This document shows positions 59,228 through 64,000 of a DNA stretch of 64,000 nucleotides, in pieces. The position numbers and the translations under genes were made by a program. The notes under the pieces are model-generated. The model was given only the letters and a program-made list of their open reading frames with translations. It had not been told where the DNA came from and ran no database searches. The stretch is from Humulus lupulus (Eukaryota > Streptophyta > Magnoliopsida > Rosales > Cannabaceae). Positions within the stretch are counted from its first letter, which is position 1. Each line of letters opens with the position of its first letter. The stretch spans positions 115,606,358 to 115,670,357 of the forward strand of contig NC_084794.1 of the NCBI RefSeq assembly GCF_963169125.1, written 5' to 3'.

Positions 59228-60829
59228 ATGGATTCAAAACGTTTTCAAGGAATCACTACATGCCTCTTGTTCTTGGTAGTAGTAACAAATGCGCAAACTT
59301 CAATTTTCGATGTAAAAACTTTTGGAGCAAAGGGTGATGGAAGAACTGACGATAGTCAGGTACGTATTATTGTGTGTGTGTGTATATATATATATATGTT
59401 TCCTCATAGTAGGGTATACATAATAGAACTTTATTTACGATTAATTAACCCACTTTAATTATACTTGTATTAAGATTAAATGTCGCATTAATTATGATCA
59501 TTAATATAAGGATAATATATTAGGCAATTGGAAAAGCATGGAATAAAGCCTGCACCTCTCCTAAGCCGAGTCGGGTATTGATATCAAAAGGGACATACAT
59601 CGTGGGGTCGTTTGTTTTCCAAGGACCCTGCATGGCGTCACCGATTAGCGTCGATGTCCAAGGAACTCTCCAGGCTCCGGTCAACCCCAATCAATTGCTG
59701 ACCAAGAACAGTTGGATTGCTTTCCAAAATCTCAATAATTTGAGGGTCTTCGGAGGTGGAGTCTTCGATGGTCAAGGAGCTTTAGCATGGTCTCAGAATA
59801 GTTGTGCAAAATTGAAAAGATGTAGTGGTTCGCTTGCCATGGTAAGTATATATATCATTATGTCAACATATAAATATAATAAAATGACTGTTAGAATATA
59901 ATAGTAACTGTGTGTTAAAATTTCTTGAATTTTAATTACAGAATATTGGAATAACTGGCGTGACTAATTCAGTGATAAACAACATAACGTCGCTAAACAG
60001 CAAGTTGTTCCACATGAATGTACTAGGATGCAACAACGTAACACTTAAGAAAATTAAGATAATAGCCCCTGAACAGAGCCTAAACACGGACGGTATTCAC
60101 GTGGGGCGGTCGACGAATGTCAACATCATCGACACCAACATTAAAACCGGAGACGACTGCCTTTCTTTTGGTGACGGAAGCCAACAAATTACGGTCGAGA
60201 GAGTGACGTGTGGCCCCGGTCATGGCATTAGCATTGGAAGCCTAGGAAAGTACCCAAACGAGCAGCCCGTAAAGGGAATCACAGTAAAAAATTGCACTCT
60301 CACCAACACCCAAAACGGGGTTCGTGTCAAAACCTGGCCAGCTTCCCCCATTGGTGTGGCCTCAGACATGAATTTCGATGATATTGTTATGAAAAATGTC
60401 GGCAATCCTATCCTAATAGACCAACACTACTGCCCATATAACCAATGCAAAGACAAGGTATTTATAATAATATATATACCTGCTGCTTTAGTATAGAAGA
60501 GTTGTACAATCGTGAATATGTAAATATGTTTTCATATAATTTATATATTAATTATGAATTCTTTGCCCGGGTGAGTATGTGCATAGATTCCTTCTCGGAT
60601 AAAGATCAGCAATGTTATGTTCAAGAACATTCGGGGAACGTCGACGACGCAGACGGCGGTGAAGATTGCGTGCAGCGCGGGAGTACCGTGCCAGAATGTG
60701 GCGATTAGTAATGTAAACTTGAAATTCAATGGAGTGGGTGGTCCTGCTGTATCCGAATGCTCAAATGTGAAGCCTACAATTTTTGGCAACGTCTACCCCC
60801 GTGTTTGTGCAAGGAGAGCATCTCTTTAG
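59228..60829 (+). CDS. Exopolygalacturonase, pollen type (GH28)
   Basis: The enzyme hydrolyses homogalacturonan in pectin and acts in the cell wall. Exons: 59228-59359, 59524-59841, 59942-60457 and 60587-60829 (stop TAG 60827-60829). All introns are GT-AG, phase 0, giving 402 codons, the usual length. Residues 1-23 ([20 protein letters not shown], then NAQ) form a signal peptide. Catalytic motifs run in order: [39 protein letters not shown] and YCPYNQC, with the aspartates, histidine, arginine and lysine kept. [12 protein letters not shown] and [11 protein letters not shown] match exo-PGs of pollen; pollen expression is inferred. The start is the first ATG before the signal peptide. No frameshift is visible. 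It lies between two copies of one MITE family. An endo-PG is less likely. Confidence 0.93.
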
Positions 60830-61059
60830 ATTCAGTCTCCTATATTGCACCCCTTTGATACTACTGTGCATCAATGAGTGGTGGCACGCACATATATATA
60901 TAATATGTAATAATAGATACATCCTTGTTTGGTAGTCATACATGTAAATAAGGCTGGAAAAAGTTGCATAATATCGGGTTGAGTTTCGTACGTACGTCCT
61001 AGCTAGTCCAAAATTTACCTTGTGAAATTTTTTAATAGGACAATAATATATATATACAC
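60830..61059. other. 3' flank of the polygalacturonase gene
   Basis: This region holds the 3' untranslated end. A possible poly(A) signal (AATAAG at about 60947) lies about 120 bases after the stop. The region ends at the second MITE. Confidence 0.4.
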
Positions 61060-61483
61060 GACAATTCTTTTACAGGATCTTCATAGGGTCTTCACTTTAA
61101 GCCCTATCGGTGGGGCTCTTAGTGTTTCTCGACCTGTGAATAGTTTTCGGCGATATTTTTTTTATAACAGTGTATATTTTAGTTATCTAGAGCATCTGTA
61201 AATTTTCAGAAAATTCCGAATAGTTTAGAGTACTGAAAACTAGGTTCAAACATATTGATTTTCACGCGCATAAAAAAAATTAGTCACGCGTGCAACAACA
61301 TGTTTGAACTTAGTTTTCGGTACTGTAAACTATTCGGAATTTTCTGAAAATTTGCAGGATGCTCTAAATAGCTACAATATATACGGTCATAAAAAAAATC
61401 GCGCCAAAAACTGTTTACGGGTTGAGAACACTGAGAGTCCCACCGATAAGGCTTAAAGTGAAGCCCCTATAGGAGAATTCCCC
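61060..61483. mobile_element. Long-palindrome MITE, copy 2
   Basis: The 424-base copy matches 58226-58640 through most of its length in the same orientation (GACAATTCTTTTACAGG... to AGGAGAATTCCCC). It differs mainly by substitutions and an added 10 or so bases near the left end. It has the same full-length palindrome and no coding sequence. Confidence 0.85.
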
Positions 61484-61499
61484 TATATATATAGCTCTT

Positions 61500-61784
61500 A
61501 GAACATTTATTTTTCAAGGGTTATCCTTTAATTTATTTAATGAGTTGCATCATCAATTGAATTTCAAAGTTAATAATCGTACAATAGTAAGACTCCAGTT
61601 CTAGTTAGAAAAAGGCTCTCTTTGAGACAGATTTAGTCTCCCAATGCAAATTGCAATTCTCATTCAACATAATTCTCAAAGGATTACAACCATTATTTAA
61701 ATTCATTAGCTAACAAATAATTCCTAACTGAATTTGGTTACACAATCACAACCCCTTGAAGTCCGAGCCTCATTAGGTAATCTC
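61500..61784 (-). repeat. Possible LTR end of the chromovirus at 61785
   Basis: On the minus strand, after the end of the polyprotein (61785), GGACTTCAAGGGGTTG looks like a polypurine tract. It is followed by TGTGTAACC and a leader with ATGAGAATTGC-like words. No second LTR is present, so the identification rests on position. Confidence 0.4.
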
Positions 61785-62561
61785 TCATACAACGAGGACA
61801 CGCACGCTCTCTCTTGCTACGCGCCATTTCTTCTCCTCTTTTGCTGCTATAGTGTCATTCTCTTCTGTTGGAATGTTGCAGGTGTCCTCTTTGTTCATTT
61901 GGGCTTCTTCAGTAGGCTGACTCGAGTCCCACTCCAAGCTTCCCATATGCTCTTGTATTGCGATAGGGTCCAACTCAATTGGGCATGCCTTTTGAGCCTC
62001 GCTAACAATACTACCCTCCCTGAAAATAACCTTGTCCTCAAGGTTAGGCAGCTTGTACATGCGAATGAAGGCATCAAAATCTTCCTATGTTGCATCTTCT
62101 GGAGAGCTCAAAGACCACTAGACAAGGACTTGTCGACTGGTTTTGTTGTTAACCTTGTGAAGCCTAGTAGCTAGAAAGGCCAATGGAACCATGATAGGTT
62201 TGTTGGCAAGAGACAACTCCAGTAAAGGGTAGCAGCTGGATGGGATCATTCCTTGATATGGTTTCAGTAATAAAACATGAAAAGTATGGTGAATACGACT
62301 GCCTTGGGGAAGCTTCAAAGTGTACGCTACAGGACCAACACGAGCGATGACTTCAAAGGGGCAAAAATAGCGACGACAATGCTTGGAATTTAGGCGATTG
62401 GCCACTGTGATTTTTTTGTAAGGCACTGTGGTTTTTCTATATGGTCGGAGCTTCACAAGGACCAAATCACTAATCTTGAATTCAATATCCTTGCTTTTCT
62501 TGTTGGCTTGTTGACACATGCATTTTTGTGCTTGCTGCAGATTGTGTATCAGCTGGGGCAA
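61785..62561 (-). pseudogene. Chromovirus polyprotein C-terminus (integrase/chromodomain)
   Basis: The minus frame 62561-62118 reads [20 protein letters not shown] and [20 protein letters not shown], then [16 protein letters not shown]: the integrase C-terminal region of Ty3/gypsy. Beyond two stops (one near 62115), SSPEDAT, a stop, and EDFDAFIRMYKLPNLEDKVI (about 62095-62030) form the chromodomain tail, ending near 61785. The N-terminal part is cut off by the CACTA terminus at 62572. Confidence 0.85.
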
Positions 62562-62589
62562 AATTTCATCTCACAACAAGAAATAAGGT

Positions 62590-62815
62590 TATTAGCGGCG
62601 GGACGGTCCGCCGCTAATACGTGTTAGATCCGCCGCTAATGACTCGCCGCCAATTGTTGGTCTCTAATAAGGGTTATTAGCAGCGGAATGACACACCCGC
62701 TGCTAATAACTTATTTTTACCGGCAGAAAATAGCGGCGGGTTCCGCCGCTAATACAAGTGTCAGAGCTGACATTATTAGCCGCGGAGTCCGCCGCTAATA
62801 ACATTTTTATTATAT
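62590..62815. repeat. CACTA C subterminal palindromes
   Basis: At least three palindromic pairs made of TTAGCGGCGG and CCGCCGCTAA occur, for example 62593-62618 and 62732-62756, plus variant arms with AGCAGCGG and CCGCTGCT. The layout is the same as at CACTA B, but the sequence is unrelated, as expected for a different CACTA family. Confidence 0.8.
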
Positions 62816-63039
62816 ATTTTAAGAATTAATTTTTAATAAATTAATATTTGTTAAATTTAAATATTTTTAAAAATAATTCATAATAATTATTAACAAAATA
62901 TCTAATTAATTAATTTAAACATAACTAACATTAAAATTAATGTGAATAGTTTTAATATTTATCAAACTAGCCAATATCGCTATTGTCATTAAAAATAAAT
63001 ACAGTATTAATTTAATCAAAATACATAAAATAATAACTA

Positions 63040-63911
63040 AATAATATCATTAAGGTTAATATTGTAATTATCCTCATCTTCAACTTTTGTTGTGGCTGTG
63101 GCTTTGGCTGTGGCTGTGGCGGTGAAGTTGAAGGAATATAGGGCTGTTGTGATAATCGTCCAAGCGTGAGGTCCCCAAACTAATCCTGAGGTTGTGGCTA
63201 CGACCTACCCTCAAACTCACCATATCTAACATATGGCTGCTGCGACGAACCTCCAACCTCCCCATACCTAACATTAGGTAGTGGATGCTGCATCGACCCT
63301 CCTTGAAAATCGGTAAAGTTAAAATGTAGTGGAGGAGACTGGGAAGAGCGTCCAAACATGTACTAGTTTTGATACTGAGGAGGTTGTTGCGACGACACAT
63401 ATGGTAGATATGGTGGACGAGGTTGGTACTGCTGTTGTGGCGGATACTGTGAAGGAGGTTGGTATTGCTGCTGTGGCAGTATATGAAGGTCAGGATGGGC
63501 GATGTTACTCTGAGAAGATGTACCACCTACAAATTGTGGTGGCAAATTCCTCTGCAGAAAACGGCCAAACCGTGGGTCATACAAATTACTGGGTTGCTAA
63601 GGTACCACCATCTGAATCGTCTCACGCATTGCCTTAATCATCAGAGCCATAGTGGTCATATCTTCATTAGTTGTAGGAGCAGTATTTGTTTGGGACTGAC
63701 TTTGATCTATAGAGCTGGAGGTTGTCTTTCTTGCCTTCCCTTTCACCCTATAACCCACTCCTCTTTGGTAGTCAGATCTCTCCCCGAGTACTTTACTTAG
63801 TATCTCGTATTGATTGACCAGGGACGAATCAACGCCAGATACATTAAGAGATCCCTCACTCTGCCGTTGAATCTGCCTATCAAGTTGTGACCTCTGAAGC
63901 TCTGCTGCCAT
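63040..63911 (-). pseudogene. TnpA-like (PF03004-type) C-terminal exon, CACTA C
   Basis: The exon begins after a likely acceptor (TTATACAG) just above 63911 and reads MAAELQRSQLDRQIQRQSEG, then LSKVLGERSDYQRGVGYRVK. That is the conserved VLGER-Y-RG-G segment of the family. Two in-frame TAG codons (63597-63599 and 63363-63365) precede a Gln/Pro-rich tail (LPQQQYQPPSQYPPQQQYQP, then PQPQPKPQPQQKLK). It ends near INLNDII at about 63040. The N-terminal exons lie outside the window. If the TAG codons are real the protein would be truncated. Confidence 0.75.
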
Positions 63912-64000
63912 TTTTTACTGTATAATGATAACATTGTAAACAAAAATTAGAAACATTAGAAACAAGAAAACAATACTATTCACTTACATAATCTTGTTGA

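Larger units (their letters stand above)
62572..64000 (-). mobile_element. CACTA (En/Spm) transposon C, left end, incomplete
   Basis: The terminus CACAACAAGAAATAAGG starts at 62572. Subterminal palindromes follow (62590-62815), and a TnpA-like gene runs on the minus strand (63911 to about 63040). The low-coordinate end is the 3' end of the element. The rest lies beyond the window, so size and completeness cannot be judged. It has inserted into the chromovirus pseudogene at 61785-62561. Confidence 0.82.

Noticed and set aside
1..64000. tRNA or rRNA genes
   Set aside because: I noticed no cloverleaf with A and B boxes and no rRNA-like text; a covariance-model search would be needed to exclude a tRNA fully.

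Overview
The window is nuclear DNA from a flowering plant, most likely a dicot. It is AT-rich and gene-poor, with no bacterial-type operons, CRISPR arrays or rRNA. Apart from one ordinary plant gene with introns, nearly everything recognisable is a transposable element. I saw no sequence that fixes the species.

Layout. Positions 1-3060 and 7800-10350 are AT-rich, probably old LTR material. A LINE lies between them (3070-7715, minus), with decayed ORF1 and ORF2. Positions 10350-19260 hold two CACTA (En/Spm) transposon remnants on the minus strand. CACTA A keeps a long tnp2 transposase pseudogene and a TnpA-like gene. CACTA B keeps an in-frame tnp2/TnpA-like chimera and a large array of palindromic subterminal repeats. 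A small MITE follows (19533-19912).

Positions 22131-28553 are a Tat-lineage Ty3/gypsy element (plus) with a 768-bp 5' LTR and a broken 3' LTR, joined to a Ty1/copia fragment (28554-29455). Positions 29456-41009 look like a third Tat-like element (minus gag at 37-38 kb). It has been split by three solo LTRs (30260-32616, 34458-36543, 38016-40059), each flanked by a 5-bp target duplication, and by an inverted partial copy of the third LTR. Positions 41950-50308 are another Tat-type element (minus).

In both better-preserved Tat elements the region between pol and the 3' LTR holds an antisense gene. It has its own TATA box, and at least two introns lie at matching places in the two copies. This is the most interesting signal in the window.

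Positions 51790-53530 are a chromovirus pol remnant (minus). Positions 53796-58201 are a full-length, short-LTR Ty1/copia element (minus). The only host gene is a four-exon polygalacturonase of the pollen exo-PG type (59228-60829, plus), 402 codons and apparently intact. Two copies of one long-palindrome MITE family (58226-58640 and 61060-61483) flank it on both sides. The window ends with a second chromovirus tail (61500-62561, minus) and a third CACTA element whose terminus is at 62572 and which runs off the right edge.
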